Notes: a model not told the origin generated them from the sequence alone. 64,000 nucleotides of DNA from Thielaviopsis euricoi (GCA_001599615.1 BCHJ01000010.1:558001-622000), one strand, 5' to 3'; numbered from the stretch's first letter, positions 10,601 to 22,288 are shown. Program-made: numbers and translations.

Positions 10601-13179
10601 TTGAAGCCCTTCGCAACGCACAGCTGCCCATGAAGAGAAGCGAAAAGAACGATGGCAGATCAGTGGCCAGCAATGCCACAGACGTTGATATCCAGCGGAT
10701 CGTGCTCGACGGACTCAAGAACATCCTGGAAACCTGCGGCGAAACGCTTGTCAGTGGCTGGGAAATCATCTTTGAGATTATTGACAGCATCTTTGTGCCT
10801 GGTGATAAGAACTCTACAGCTGTTGCCAATGGTCTGACTACCAGAAGTCCGAAGCTGGTGCGACCTTCGTTTAGCTCTCTGCAGCTCATTTGCTCTGATT
10901 TCTTGGCATCGCTTCCGAATACGTGCTTTCTCCTACTAGTCGATACTCTGTACAAGTTCTGCAGCCAAGATGATGACTTGAACATTTCGCTGACCACTGT
11001 CACGTTCTTCTGGGCGCTTTCCGACTTCCTGTCTGCCAAAAACCAGGCGTTGTCGATTACAGCTAGTGTAATGCAGGGTAAAGATGTGGCTAGCTTGGCT
11101 GAAATGGCTGCTGACCCTAACCACGAAGCCTCTGGTGTTGCTCTGTGGATGCTGTTGCTGCTTCGCCTTACTGCCGTTACCGCAGATGACCGCCTTGAGT
11201 TGAGAAACAGCGCGATTCAGACACTTTTGCGCATTTTTGACGCATATGGCGACAGACTCAGCTCTGAAGCGTGGGCTGTGTGCACGCAGTCTGTCATTTT
11301 CAAGCTCTTGTCGTCCATCATGGACGAGATTGCTTTGGCCAATGACGAGGAAACGGACGAGCGTGAGCGCAACGACTGGAACACAACTGCCGGTGTTGTT
11401 CTCATGGGTATTTCGGGCCTGCTTGCCAACTACATTGACGTCCTCAAAAAGGACAGCTCGTTTGAGTCGCTGTGGCAGGATCTGCTAAAGCATTTTGCCC
11501 GGTTTTTGGACTTCTCTGCTCTGAGCATCAACACGGCGGTTTACAAGGCTCTCAGTCAAATTCTGGTGCAGGCCCAGGATGACTCGCTGAGTACTGAGAC
11601 GATTGATCGGGCGTGGGATCTATGGGCTCGCGGTACGCCAAAGAGCCAGGACGAGTCCAAGGAAAACGTCGACAACCAAGAATGTCTTTTGGCCTATGTG
11701 ACAACTCTGGGTGACTTGTACCGATTCATTCACCCCAATCTGTCCATCGAGCGAGTCACTACCATGCTCGTTCTTCTTCGTGAAGCCGTTCGGCAAGCCT
11801 CGGCTGGAAGCTTCATGATGGATGTTGAGTTCTGTACAAAGCTGCAAGACCGCGTTCTGGATGCTATCAAAATGGTCCGGACGGATCTGCCTGACGTCCC
11901 TTCGGAGCTGATTTCGCAGGTCTCTGAGTTTGTCTACATGGCATTTGAGGAATATCCGCTGCGCGAAGGTGAGGCGATATCGGAAAACGCCAGACGTGGC
12001 CGGCGCACATTTGTGGCGCTCTCCAAGGCTAGCATGGCGATTCTCAAGGAGCTCATCACAAACCACTCTACCGATGTCAGCGTGTTCAAGTCAGGAGCTT
12101 TTGCTGCGGCCCTCAAGGCCTTTTCGCGTCCGATTTCCCTCAAGTACCAGTTCCCCATCACGATACGGTCTGAGTCGGCATGGAAAACTGCGACAACGGG
12201 AGCCCTGGAAATTCTTAATCTAGCGCTACCTCGGGCAGCTGCCATGAAGCTTGATACGGCCACTACGTACAAGATTTGGGCCGTTATCACCGAGCTTGTC
12301 GATGGCATAATTAGCGCCAACACAACTGTCGTTCCTGACGGTACTGATATCATGGCTGACCAGGACTTTGACATCAACGCCTTCATGAGGCTACGCGAAC
12401 TAATCATTCCTGCATTAGGCAGCGAAAGCGTGGGCGAAGAGTCACGTAAACGTTTTGCGCAATCTCTTTTCACCAAGTCCATCATCCACGAGCTCTCCTC
12501 GGCTGAGACGGACGTCCTCGATGTGTCAAGTAAAGCCGCCCTTGAGAAGCTGTTCAACACTCGCCCTGGTCACACGTACACGCCACCACCGCGTGCGCGC
12601 ACCAAGATGAGCTACGTGTGTCTAGACGAGATGTTTGTGCTGATCTCTAGCACAGTGAGCAACGCGCCGTCTATCATGGTTGTCCCACCCACGCCTAGGA
12701 TGAAATCGACCTTCCAGTCCGACAAGCCATCTGCCACTAGCGTCGCGTCTGAGTGCATCAACGCCAACACGAGCAAGTCCTCGGCAGAACTATGCGTCAC
12801 TATTTCCCAGAGCGTGATCATGCCACTACTGTTGCGCTGTGCACTGACGCTGCGCGCATACGTGTCGGACCGGCCGCTGCGTGGACACATGCCGCAACCG
12901 ATTTCGCAGCGCAGGGAGCTGCTGCATATCTTGCGCTGCTTGGTGGAGCTGCATTCCGAAGAGAATGCTCTGCCGCCCATCGACAGAGTACAGACGGTGT
13001 CGAGAAAGCATCTTGTCGTTCTGTTCCCCATCTTAGTCGAGGCGTCGCACGTTGCAGGATCTGTAGGTGACGGGCCGGTGCTAGAGTTGGTCACGGAGGC
13101 AATGGCGGTTGTAGGGAAGGAAATGGATGGGGTCCCGCGGCCGATGGCGATTCCGATCAGGTTGCAGCTTGTTGATTAG
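7677..13179 (+). CDS. MON2: MON2, Golgi/endosome trafficking scaffold (Sec7-like ARF-GEF relative)
   Basis: Five exons: 7677-7754, 7824-7890, 7947-8327, 8390-8475 and 8533-13179, encoding about 1752 aa. The N-terminus (SKRKHNDLRQ, AAEKSLDELKSL, VHPFIIACGTRNAKFTAIAI, NTSAATLQQLVVAVFDKVVA) is the DCB domain. DAFRVFNDLCLMTEN, QQTFGLELIESVL and the following helices form the HUS domain. The remainder is HEAT-like helical repeat with the Mon2 C-terminal region. As in other Mon2 proteins there is no catalytic Sec7 domain. Mon2 acts at the trans-Golgi and endosomes with Dop1 and the flippase Neo1 in vacuolar sorting and retrograde transport. All four introns (57-69 nt) lie in the first 860 bp, followed by a 4.6-kb exon. 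Two low-complexity Ser/Thr insertions (around residues 600-640 and 770-800) are probably disordered. Confidence 0.95.
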
Positions 13180-13256
13180 TTTGTAGAATGTTTCTGTGTT
13201 GATTGCTTAGATAGCGTGCTTGCTGTCGTTTAATTTATTTTATCTATCATGAATGC

Positions 13257-14396
13257 TCACTTTAGGGTATGTATACATTTCTCCAGCGACCCTGCAACCT
13301 CCTCGCAAGCAAGACTGAACTCTAACTTGGTATCTGGTGGGGCACTGACCGTAAACCAGAGTGGAAGTGCCTTTTTGAGATCGTCACCATCTTTGGCTAT
13401 TCCCCTCTCTTCAATCATCTTGACACTCCCTCTCCAAAAGTAAACCAACTGGCCAGTCTCAGCTATTGTGACCATGAACACCATTTTGAGAACCTTGCAC
13501 TCCCATCGCGGTGTTTCGTCATTTTTCATGCAGATGTATGTCTGCAAAACAGCCTCTGGGGAGCCCTGGCTGCTCATTGACCGTTTCCAGCCTTTCTGCT
13601 GAACATCGACATACAGCCGCGGAAACTGTGCCAGGACGCGCCGCGTGGTTTCTCCATAGGGTGGCTGCCGCTTGAAAAGGACTTCAATTCTGGAGGAGTC
13701 GAGTTCCGCAAACTGGCGTGTCGAGAGGATTCCTGCCTTGATGAGAATTTCACAGCGTTTGGGCCCAAACCCGCGGACTTGCTGGAGCTCCATGCCGGGT
13801 TCGTCCCATACGCCGGAGTAGAGACTGCGAAGCAGCCACAGCGTGTTTGCAAGTCCGATGCCATCTTTGCGGACACCGCATATATCAGCATAGCAGCGAA
13901 AGGCCGCCGCAAGCGAAGCAAAAATGATCTTTTTGTCTTGCGAGAGAGTCTGTCGGCCGCTGGCGCTCAGGGCCTTGGGCATAGCATCCGACGGGCCCAG
14001 GTAGATCTGGAACGTCAGAAAGCATTTGTGCCATGGATCGTGGGGCTTAACACCTAGAGGCAGACGCCAGCGGAGACTGGGCGAGGAGTTGACGGCGGCG
14101 AAGAAGCGTGTCTGGGTAAAGTCGAGACGGTGTGCGTGGCTGATGTCGAGGGCCATGCATGTCTTTTCGAGAATCTCGCGCGGGGAGGCGCCAGTGGCAG
14201 TTAGTGAGAGTTGGTGGACGCTGCTGTTGGAGACCTGGTGGCGGGCTGGGAGACTAAGAAAAGCCTCTGGTAAGTTGTAGGTTGCAGGCTTTGGAGGCGG
14301 TCTGACGAAGCGGGGCCGTTGGTGGGGGTTGTTTCGGTTGGGCGGCTGGGATGCCGCCGGTCGGTTCTGGGGTGGTGTTGGATACGGTTGCCGCAT
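13257..14396 (-). CDS. Stand-alone Sec63-domain protein related to MER3/HFM1; helicase core absent
   Basis: Single-exon gene of 379 aa, tail-to-tail with MON2 (77 bp between stops). Residues 1-45 are Pro/Arg/Asn-rich and disordered. From about residue 60 the sequence matches the C-terminal part of the meiotic helicase MER3/HFM1: SPSLRWRLPLG and HKCFLTFQIYLG, then a helical bundle (IGLANTLWLLRSLYSGVWDE), a helix-hairpin-helix (LQQVRGFGPKRCEILIKAGI, residues 204-223) and RIEVLFKRQPPYGE, followed by the beta-rich end of the Sec63 domain. MER3 helicases are normally well over 1000 aa, with two RecA domains and a winged helix before this part. No such motifs occur here or in the 2.3 kb upstream, and an in-frame TGA lies eight codons before the ATG. 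It could be a split or truncated MER3, a duplicated fragment with its own role, or a decaying gene, although the frame is intact. Confidence 0.75.
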   Translation of the reverse strand: MRQPYPTPPQNRPAASQPPNRNNPHQRPRFVRPPPKPATYNLPEAFLSLPARHQVSNSSVHQLSLTATGASPREILEKTCMALDISHAHRLDFTQTRFFAAVNSSPSLRWRLPLGVKPHDPWHKCFLTFQIYLGPSDAMPKALSASGRQTLSQDKKIIFASLAAAFRCYADICGVRKDGIGLANTLWLLRSLYSGVWDEPGMELQQVRGFGPKRCEILIKAGILSTRQFAELDSSRIEVLFKRQPPYGETTRRVLAQFPRLYVDVQQKGWKRSMSSQGSPEAVLQTYICMKNDETPRWECKVLKMVFMVTIAETGQLVYFWRGSVKMIEERGIAKDGDDLKKALPLWFTVSAPPDTKLEFSLACEEVAGSLEKCIHTLK

Positions 14397-16722
14397 TTTG
14401 ATGTAAAGCTGTGTTTCTCACATCTTCTGCATGTTTTTGGAGGTACCTGAGACTGCCATGAATTTTTTTATGTTCGTAAATGACTCCGCCTTCCAGTGAT
14501 AATGGCAGTCATTGTAGGAAAGCACTCTTTTTCCACAGCCCTAAGACCCCGCTTATACTACACACAGAAATAATACTCGGTTCTTTCCTTTTGTAAGATA
14601 TTCAAAGACATTCTATGATCACGTTCTTACCCCGTAACTCTGTCCCAGCGTTGCCTCCAACTGTATGATTCAAGCCATTTCACCACTGTGCCGCGAACTC
14701 GTCATCGTATTCCCATCCATGATTCTAGATCTTCCGTATTCGAAAGAATGTGCGCAATATACCGCTACTGCATATCTGTAACGATAGTCGGGTCGTAATC
14801 AGCGACTGAACCGCGTGTTTTGTGCCCCGACGGTTCACGATGGATGTGTGACAAAAACCATTGCCAGCCTTAATCCGGTAAATGCCGGCCTCCCCCATAT
14901 TCAGCTGTTTCTGTTTGTTTATGCTTTTGGGTATGCTAACTCAATACTTGAATAGCAGAGAAACCGGAACGAAATCGGTGCCGACAAGCGGTTCAATCTG
15001 TGTGATTTTGAATTATATCAAAAAGCGCTCATTATTTCCCAGTGATCCGAAACAGTTTGGTGAAAGCGTTATCTAGGACTGGCTCGATTTGGCCTAAAGC
15101 ATATTGCGACCTGTGTACCCGCACGACTCGCCAGAGTCAAACATCTTCTTCTTTGTTCTTGAATCATATTATCAAAGAGTTTCTCTGTTTGCCCTGAAAA
15201 AGGGGACACAAGACGCCGCGCAAGGGCCGCCTACGCCCAGCAAAGAATGACATCTCACAATCACGGACACTTGTTTTTGGGACTCATATGCCGTTTCTAC
15301 CCCTGTAACCATGCACCATCAAGAGCTCCCATTGGTGAGTGTCGGAGATAGCCTATCCCTCGCCTGGTTAGATTCAGCCACAACAACCGCAAAGTACCTC
15401 AGCCGCCAGCCTGGCTTCTCTTGCTGTTGGCAATCAGGAACTAGGTGTCAGCTTACAACCAAGAGTGGGCTGGACCTCAATGTTAGTTGCGCCCACTTTC
15501 AAGTGCAAGCTTGGGCTTTCTCTTCTCTGTGTCCTAGCTCGCTGCCAGCTTTGCGATTCGTCTTACGAGTTCTCATTCCTTGGCCTTGCTGAAGTAATGT
15601 ATTACAATAGATACTAAAGGAGATGCTATATGCGACGTACTTCTAGGCATGCCTTATATACGCCCTGCAACGCTGGCTTCGAGTTCTAATGGCCATTCTT
15701 CATAATTGGCAGTATATTCCCTAAACTCAGGGCACTATATTTTTACCAACGCCAAAAGAAAAGTTACGAGGTTTGTTTTTATGTTTTTCCTCCTTAATAT
15801 GCCGTTTAAAACATGGCAGTAAAGTTCAATGTTGTGCTTCCCCAACGGAACACCGGATCTCTCCAGCCCACTTGTTATGCGTGGTACAAGCTCTTGTCTT
15901 GATATGGTCACAGCGTTGCATGGTTGAGACTCACAAGCTTAACACGGAACTTTTAATTTCCCTAAGCTTATTTGCTCGTTTCGTTTCGCATTTATCCTCT
16001 TATGTAGGTATTCACTGATCTTTTATATAATAGCTGCTGATGTTAATTTTCGCCAGGCATTTACATCAGCATCTGGCTCTTGATAGCACCTGCAGGTCAG
16101 CATTTTCAGGCCATGTCAGCTTCTGTTCCAAAAAGATAAACACGGCTTTCGTGTTTCTGTAAGACCGAGACTTATGAACTCGACCAGACTTAGTGGCGCT
16201 CGCTACAATTTGCACTACGGGTTGGTCTGATAGACAACACAGACATTTTGGTGGGAAAAAATATGCATTACGCTGATTGTGGTATATGCGAGCACGGCAC
16301 TACGCCAGTCGGCTTAAACGCCTTTGTGCGAGTCACTTTGCCCGAAGCCAACCATATGCCAATGCCACAGTGAAGAAGGTTTACAAACTAAGAAAAATCA
16401 GAGCCCTCATGTCAGTTTGTTTGTGTCCGCTAGGGAGTCGGGGAGGTCGATATGATGGTCATCATTCAATAGATACAGGCTTAGCCTTAGCCAGTGTCCC
16501 ATTTGTTTGTGTATCTTTTCTGCTGTTTGGCTGCTGTGTGTATAAAGGGTGAGTGGTTCCCGCCGTCTTCCGATGTTTCCTCTGCTTTTCTTCTTCAGCC
16601 TCACAGCCAGATCTCAGGACACTCACTACTTCGCTCTCTTACACTGAAGACTTCCAGTCACTCGACACTCGCTCAGTTGCTAATTTTTCGGTCTTTATCT
16701 TTGTTAAATTCGCTCATTCAAA
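14397..16722. other. Divergent intergenic region, 2.3 kb
   Basis: No coding potential or RNA gene that I can support. In particular there is no helicase-like frame that could be spliced to the Sec63-domain gene. The right end holds the promoter of the secreted NTF2-like gene. Confidence 0.5.
16541..16546 (+). promoter_or_regulatory. TATA box of the secreted NTF2-like gene
   Basis: TATAAA 182 bp upstream of the start codon, followed by a pyrimidine-rich leader and an A-rich start context (ttcaaaATG). This is the most canonical TATA element in the window and fits a strongly expressed secreted protein. Confidence 0.5.
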
Positions 16723-17280
16723 ATGCGTTTCAGCCTTAACTCCGTTATCGCTGCTGTCACTGTGGCCTGCTCAGTCGCCTCTGCCGCTTCCCCCAAGTGC
16801 AAGTGCCTGACCAAGACCGACTCCTCGGAGCTGGTCACCGCCTACGCCGACCTTATCGGCTACTTCAAGAGCGAAGATGCCGCCCGCTACCTGACGGACG
16901 ACTTCCACAGCTACTCGCAGAGTATCAACACCTTCTTGAACCCTGTCGAGCCGTCTGACGACTACACCTTCAACCGCACCAGCTTCGAGTACGCTCAGCT
17001 GAACCAGGCCGGTACCCCGATTGTGGTTCAGGGCACTCCCGTCGTTGACTGCACTCACATCTCATTTGTGTGGACGTCGACATTTGGTTACGGCCGCGAT
17101 GTCCGCGGTATCACCATCCTGTCGACGGAGCAGGACAGTGGCCTGTGGAAGATTAACCGCTGGGACGTTGAGTTCAACTCGCTGAGCTGGGCCTACGACC
17201 TGGGCCAGTACTACTGCCTGTTCGGGGCTGCCGTTGGCAACTCGAGCATTTGCGGTACCCCTTCGGCCAAACTGATCTAA
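16723..17280 (+). CDS. Small secreted NTF2-like fold protein, 185 aa
   Basis: Single exon. Residues 1 to about 21 form a signal peptide (Arg, hydrophobic core, Ala-Ser-Ala-Ala cleavage region). The mature part has KCKCLTKTDSSELVTAYADL, then YLTDDFHSYSQSINTFLN, VWTSTFGYGRDVRGI and GLWKINRWDVEFNSL, the alpha+beta pattern of the NTF2-like/SnoaL superfamily found in many small secreted ascomycete proteins. Cysteines at 26, 28, in VVDC, YYC and SSIC could form disulphides, and several NxS/T sites suggest glycosylation. No enzymatic activity is established for the fungal secreted members, so function is open; ligand binding or an effector-like role is speculation. The TATA box and high codon bias suggest strong expression. 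Confidence 0.85.
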   Translation: MRFSLNSVIAAVTVACSVASAASPKCKCLTKTDSSELVTAYADLIGYFKSEDAARYLTDDFHSYSQSINTFLNPVEPSDDYTFNRTSFEYAQLNQAGTPIVVQGTPVVDCTHISFVWTSTFGYGRDVRGITILSTEQDSGLWKINRWDVEFNSLSWAYDLGQYYCLFGAAVGNSSICGTPSAKLI

Positions 17281-17810
17281 GGTTGAGGATGAAGCGAAGA
17301 ACAGCATTGCGAACTTGGCCCTCGTGCTCGTTGTTACAGGAACTCTCTGTTCGCCGTGAACTAAAGGGTGCTGCACCGGGAGATCCTGAACTTGGTTAGC
17401 GTGGTTTTCTTCATTCGTGCGACAAACCTTTGGCATGTCACCTTCTCTCTCATGCCTCTATTAGATCGGCTCTGTTTGTGTAACTTCTCAGCGCCACAAC
17501 AGTCTGGCTGAAATTGTATAGGCTCTTGTGTCTTGGACACACATAGAATCTCGTTTGTTGTTGTCGGGCTTTTGTTTATAGACAAGATGGACTATGCGCT
17601 TAGGCGTTCTATCTCTGGGCACATAATAATAATAAATATTGTATATGTTTTGCATAACTTGACAGTTTTGTGATAATATTGAATGGGCAGCTTGAGAATG
17701 AGACCATCGTGGAGCCATGTAAACTTGAACATATCAACAGTACGAATATCGAACGATACATAATTCTCAAAGCGAGGTGGGCAACAACAGCAGCGAAAAT
17801 TTCTTGATAG

Positions 17811-17923
17811 TCGTGACCAGTTACCAAAATTAAAGGTTAATTTTCATAGTTATTACCAATTAGTAAAGTTTAAGGTTAATTCACATTGTCGCGACCAATT
17901 ACCAAAATTAAAGGTTAGTTTTC
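17811..17923. repeat. Three imperfect ~39-bp tandem repeats
   Basis: Copies start near 17811, 17849 and 17889. The first and third share about 34 bases (core ACCAAAATTAAAGGTTA); the middle copy is more diverged (TTACCAATTAGTAAAGTTTA). Non-coding and A/T-rich, about 180 bp left of the inverted repeat. Confidence 0.7.
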
Positions 17924-18097
17924 GACTTGTGTTAAAACAATACATTTTTACTTGAGTTTGTCACTAGAAGATGAAGTAGAGATCTAAGCATTACGAAATT
18001 CCTCGTGACTAAGTCAAAGCCTCACGATAAATGCTTTTCTAGCTGAAAGGGTATAGGGTTAACCACTAAAAAAGTCATCAAGGGTTGAGGTCTACTA

Positions 18098-18241
18098 TGG
18101 TCCATCGCACAAAGTTTCATTATTTATTTCACACGGCTTACCAGCTAGTGAAGTATAGAAATAGTTTGCACACATAGAATATATACTTCACTACCTGGTA
18201 AGCCGTATGAAATAAATAATGAACCTTTGTGCGATGGACCA
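18098..18241. repeat. Long inverted repeat, MITE-like hairpin (144 bp)
   Basis: The left arm (18098-18157) and right arm (18182-18241) are reverse complements over 59-60 nt with three mismatches, separated by a loop of about 24 nt. The outer end reads TGGTCCATCGCACAAAG and the inner end GTGAAGTATA. The size and symmetry fit a foldback miniature inverted-repeat transposable element, but I see no clear target-site duplication (flanks ACTA and AGTA at best) and no transposase. A cruciform or structured RNA is an alternative. Confidence 0.7.
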
Positions 18242-20627
18242 AGTAGTATACGTGCTAAGCCATGTAATTGGTTACAAGTTTAAAGAATCTTACTTTGAGA
18301 GTGGTCTTTTTTTTGCTACTGAACCCTTGATATCTGTTTGCGTGTTATTAACCCTAACTAACGATACACGGTTTAACACCCTTTTGCACAATAGTAAACT
18401 GGTTTGCAGGATTCAAGCTTTTCTGGAATTTGCTACTTGTCGTAGTACTCTCATGATGTGTGCGCGTGAAAAGCGGAACACAGTACGGGATACAGATGAA
18501 CGGCTTCAGCATCAGGTAATACTTGGCAGCTGTTATTGCAACATTGGGGTCTAACGTCGTTTCTTGTGTAAACCCCACCCACAATCCAGTCGAGTCTAGT
18601 CCTACACTTCAGATATTGAAGTAATGACTATTTCGTGCCCGGATTATGGCCGATAACCTCTGTATGAAATCTGGGCTGAGAACGGCAAACGACTGTTGAC
18701 TTAGGCTCTGTTATTATGCCTACAGAGCTTTTGACTCGTATGATATGATCACTTGACGCGCAAAGTAAAGTAACCTCCCCCCCCCCTCCCCCCCCCCAAG
18801 ATTCTATTACAAGTACACCTGCCACTCGTAGAATTAAACAATAAGCTTGGCGCAAGCGAGCAATAGAGACAAGAAAGCTAAATATCGCGTTAAAGTTGAG
18901 AAGCTAATCGGGCCGACTTGGATGCACAAGATGCGGAACAGAGTCGAGCGAGCAGAAAGAAGTGGCACAGGAAATGGGCAAATTTTACCGGTTGGGATCT
19001 GGGGAACAGGATAGGTATGGCTAATAGCGTTGTTGTCTCTTTTCGCCTCCAAAGTTGAAAGCCAACTACTACTGTACACACTAGGTAGCTATTATAGATG
19101 GTGTGTGGTGGAGAAATCACCAGATGGAACATTTGGAGAGGCTATTCGGCTGAGGCCCAAACGTACTCTTGGCACTAGTATTGGGTGCATCATCAGGCCG
19201 TGACGAAAAGAAGGAAAAGATACATGGCTGTCGGTGCAGGTCTTGGCACTGACCAGATGCAGTTGGCGTGTTTTTCACATAGTGTGAAGTATAGAAGTAT
19301 ATGGAGAGCCAGAGACGGCGTGTGAATTGTGATTTTCGATGCTTGTTTGTATACTAATGCACAAGAGTCAGAGCCGCAGTTATCTCTACCCCCAGGGACT
19401 CAGAGTTCATGATGGGTATTAACGCTTAGTCAGGGTGGGAAAGAGTACAACGACGACACAAAAATAAGAGGGTTGAAGAGTATCACGAAAGGAGCTTGTG
19501 CCACGTGATAGAGGCTGCAAGGTAGACAGGAAGCATTACAGTCAACTTTCTGCTGCCCGGAATTTATTCCTCCTGTATTACATGGAAGAAGCATAAACGA
19601 AAAACTTGTCTTGCTTCTTTCTGTTCCCTTCCCCAGAAAGAAACATGAAAGGAAAAGAGACGGGCTGTCACTGCAACATTTCGGCGGTACTCACGGCCAA
19701 ATAGCACCAGAGAAGATAGCAAAAAGATGGGGGAGAGAATAAGACTAGCTTGAAGTTGGTATTCCGGCTGAATAGACCAGACATGTGAAAAGGTTCAAGT
19801 CTGAGTGGGCAAATGAGAGAGTAATGACAGTGGAAATGTTCTTTTTCAAAGGAATACTCACTAACGCGCTTGTTCATTGATGCAATGCGCTGTTAGCCGA
19901 TAAAATCCTTTAGGACTGACAGGCAAAGAAATGCCCTGTGACCTCGGTTACAATCTTGTCTCCTTTCTTCGCATTTTTCTTTGATGTTTTGATTTACCCT
20001 GTGTGTTTAACTTTTGCGGGATAGACGCGAAGAGACATGAAGACATCGCTAAATAGAAAAAAAAAAGAGGCGCTACGAAAGTAGGGGTTCGTTCTAGGTT
20101 TAGTTTAAGTAGTTTAATGCATTCAAGTGGCCACGTGACAGGGAGAGCTTGTGATTGAATGGTAGAAAGAAAAGTTGGCCGGCCAATAGAAGAATATATG
20201 AAGGACAGACTGAAATGCCAAGCACCTGGTCGATAACGGATTCAGATGTACGAGGGGAATATGTGCTTCACAGTAATAGCCCGAGAGTAAGATTTGGAGA
20301 AGAGGTCTTCACTTCCAAAGAAAAAGAAAAGGTTGGAGGCTCTTTGCACAACCACTAGAATGCTGGCTGAGATGATTCGATGAACGCAGGACTTATCTAA
20401 TCGGGCATTTCCAGCTAGAAGGCCGCAACATAATAGACTCTCCAAGATATCAGATCAGGCCGTCTTTGGACTATAGCACTACAGCTTAGCTCGACTAAAT
20501 ATCGGGCGATGGGCTTCCGATTTATCCAATATTTATCCGCAATGATGATTGTTTGTATTTTTTATACGAGAAGGATGAACGAAATAGATGAAAAGCATAA
20601 TTAAAAAGAAAAAAAGAGAGAAAAAGC

Positions 20628-20658
20628 AAAAGAAAAGAAAAGAAAAGAAAAGAAAAGA
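20628..20658. repeat. AAAAG microsatellite
   Basis: About six consecutive AAAAG units inside an A-rich stretch; simple sequence without coding context. Confidence 0.7.
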
Positions 20659-22177
20659 GAAAAAACCGCTTCCCCACAAAAAGCGCCAATTCCTCCAGGG
20701 AAGGAGCCCCTGCTACCCCAGCTTTATAGGTCTTAATCGCTAAACTATAGTGGAGAACGAGCATCACGAAAAGCTGGGGTAATTACTGAACACACAACCA
20801 ACACAACTTGGGCCGACTTTAGTCCTCATACAGTTAAGCGTGACTGCCCAATTTTAAGCGCCAAACCCCACCTCTATCAGAGCCTTTTCCTGCTCTGTTA
20901 TGAGTGGTCTATCTGCTCTTGAGACTTTGGTTTTTAATCTCCGCAATAACATTGAAACTGTTTCTTTTACGCTTATATCTAGACTGTTTGGTCCCTGTCA
21001 TGTGGCGGCGACAAAAGGTCAAACACAGAGAGAAACAAAGCACGGGAACTTGAAGGCTTTTCATTCGTCTCTGCTATGTTCAGCTCTTGTGTGTCTATCT
21101 ATGGAAGTGGTATTCGAGTCTGCCTCATAACCCAGCGATTGATTCATGGCAGATGCAGGCGACGCACGAGAAAGAAAAAAGAGGAAAGAGTACAAGCCCT
21201 TGAGATGGTAATCAGAGACTCTACGTCACTCATCTCCAAGTCCAGAAGCATTGAGCTGCTCCGGATTCCAGGACGGCGGCGAGAAAAGCACATCAGGAAC
21301 CCAAGTAGAGCTAAGCTTCGGCCAAACCCTCGGCGCTCTTGACATTTCGCCGCAGGCGTTTTTATCGTTTTCTCCTACGCGCTAGTCGCAAGAAACAGCA
21401 GTGAGTCCCATGATCATGGAAAGGTTCTGGGCACCAATAAAAGATACATATAGTATAATCAAAGAGAAACGGGTTACAAGAACAAGCAAAGAGAAAACAA
21501 AATAGAAAATGAGGAAATATCTCTCTGTAACTGGATTACTTGGCGGGAAAGTGAGAAAACAAGATGACGAATGTAAGTGTTTTCAAAGCAGACATGTAGG
21601 AAAATAACAGTAGAAAAAGACAAAGTAAGCTGTAAGCGAGGCCACAGAAAGAAGAAGAAAGAATGACGCTGGACTGTTGAATCACTTGTGCCTGTGTAGC
21701 CATAAGCACAGAGATTCTGCTTCAAGTTGGTAGCAATAGAATGCTGGGTAGAACAAGTTCTCAGGCTATATCTCAGACGCGAGGCCCTGTTTCCAGAAGA
21801 AAGTCTACCTGCTAGTTCCACGCCCTACTAAACAAAACAAGACAAATACAAAAAAGGATTTTCTTGTTCCTTTTTTCTGCGGCTAGTTTTCTCGTTTTTC
21901 GTACTTCGTTCTCGCCTCTTTTCTCATGTATTCATTAGATCAACGGAGCAACTTCCCAGAACAAGGCCGGATGTGAACACACGCGGAGAGGATGTAGCAT
22001 AGCGAACATGTTGGTAGAGCGAGGGTTTTGCAGTACATTTGGATGACAAGACAAGTATAAAACCGGTCCGCTTTCCCGCTCATCTTTGGGCTCTGCTTGA
22101 TCTCCTTCTACATCACCATCACTGCTACCACCCATCTTCACTGGTTGAACACCACAACATCTCCCACCTAGTCCACT

Positions 22178-22178
<1 letters not shown>

Positions 22179-22208
<30 letters not shown>
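22179..22208. repeat. 30-base poly(C) run in the sugar-transporter promoter
   Basis: An uninterrupted C run directly followed by TTTTTATAC (possible TATA element at 22213), about 80 bp before the start codon. Run length in the assembly may be unreliable. Confidence 0.7.
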
Positions 22209-22288
22209 TTTTTATACAACTCATCTTCCACGCCACATCAGGCCAAGCACTCTTCTATATCTTTCTTTTCCCATCCATATAGAGCACC

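Larger units (their letters stand above)
17281..22288. other. Gene-poor 5-kb interval with repeats
   Basis: No convincing coding region on either strand. It contains the ~39-bp tandem repeats (17811-17923), a long inverted repeat (18098-18241), a C-rich run (18777-18797), an AAAAG microsatellite (about 20628-20658) and a 30-base C run just before the sugar-transporter TATA element. A likely poly(A) signal AATAAA for the upstream gene lies at 17631. Base composition is A/T-richer than the genes. Confidence 0.6.

Noticed and set aside
19790..19805. GGTTCAAGTCT, resembling a tRNA B box.
   Set aside because: The flanking bases do not form a T-stem and no acceptor stem or A box fits upstream.
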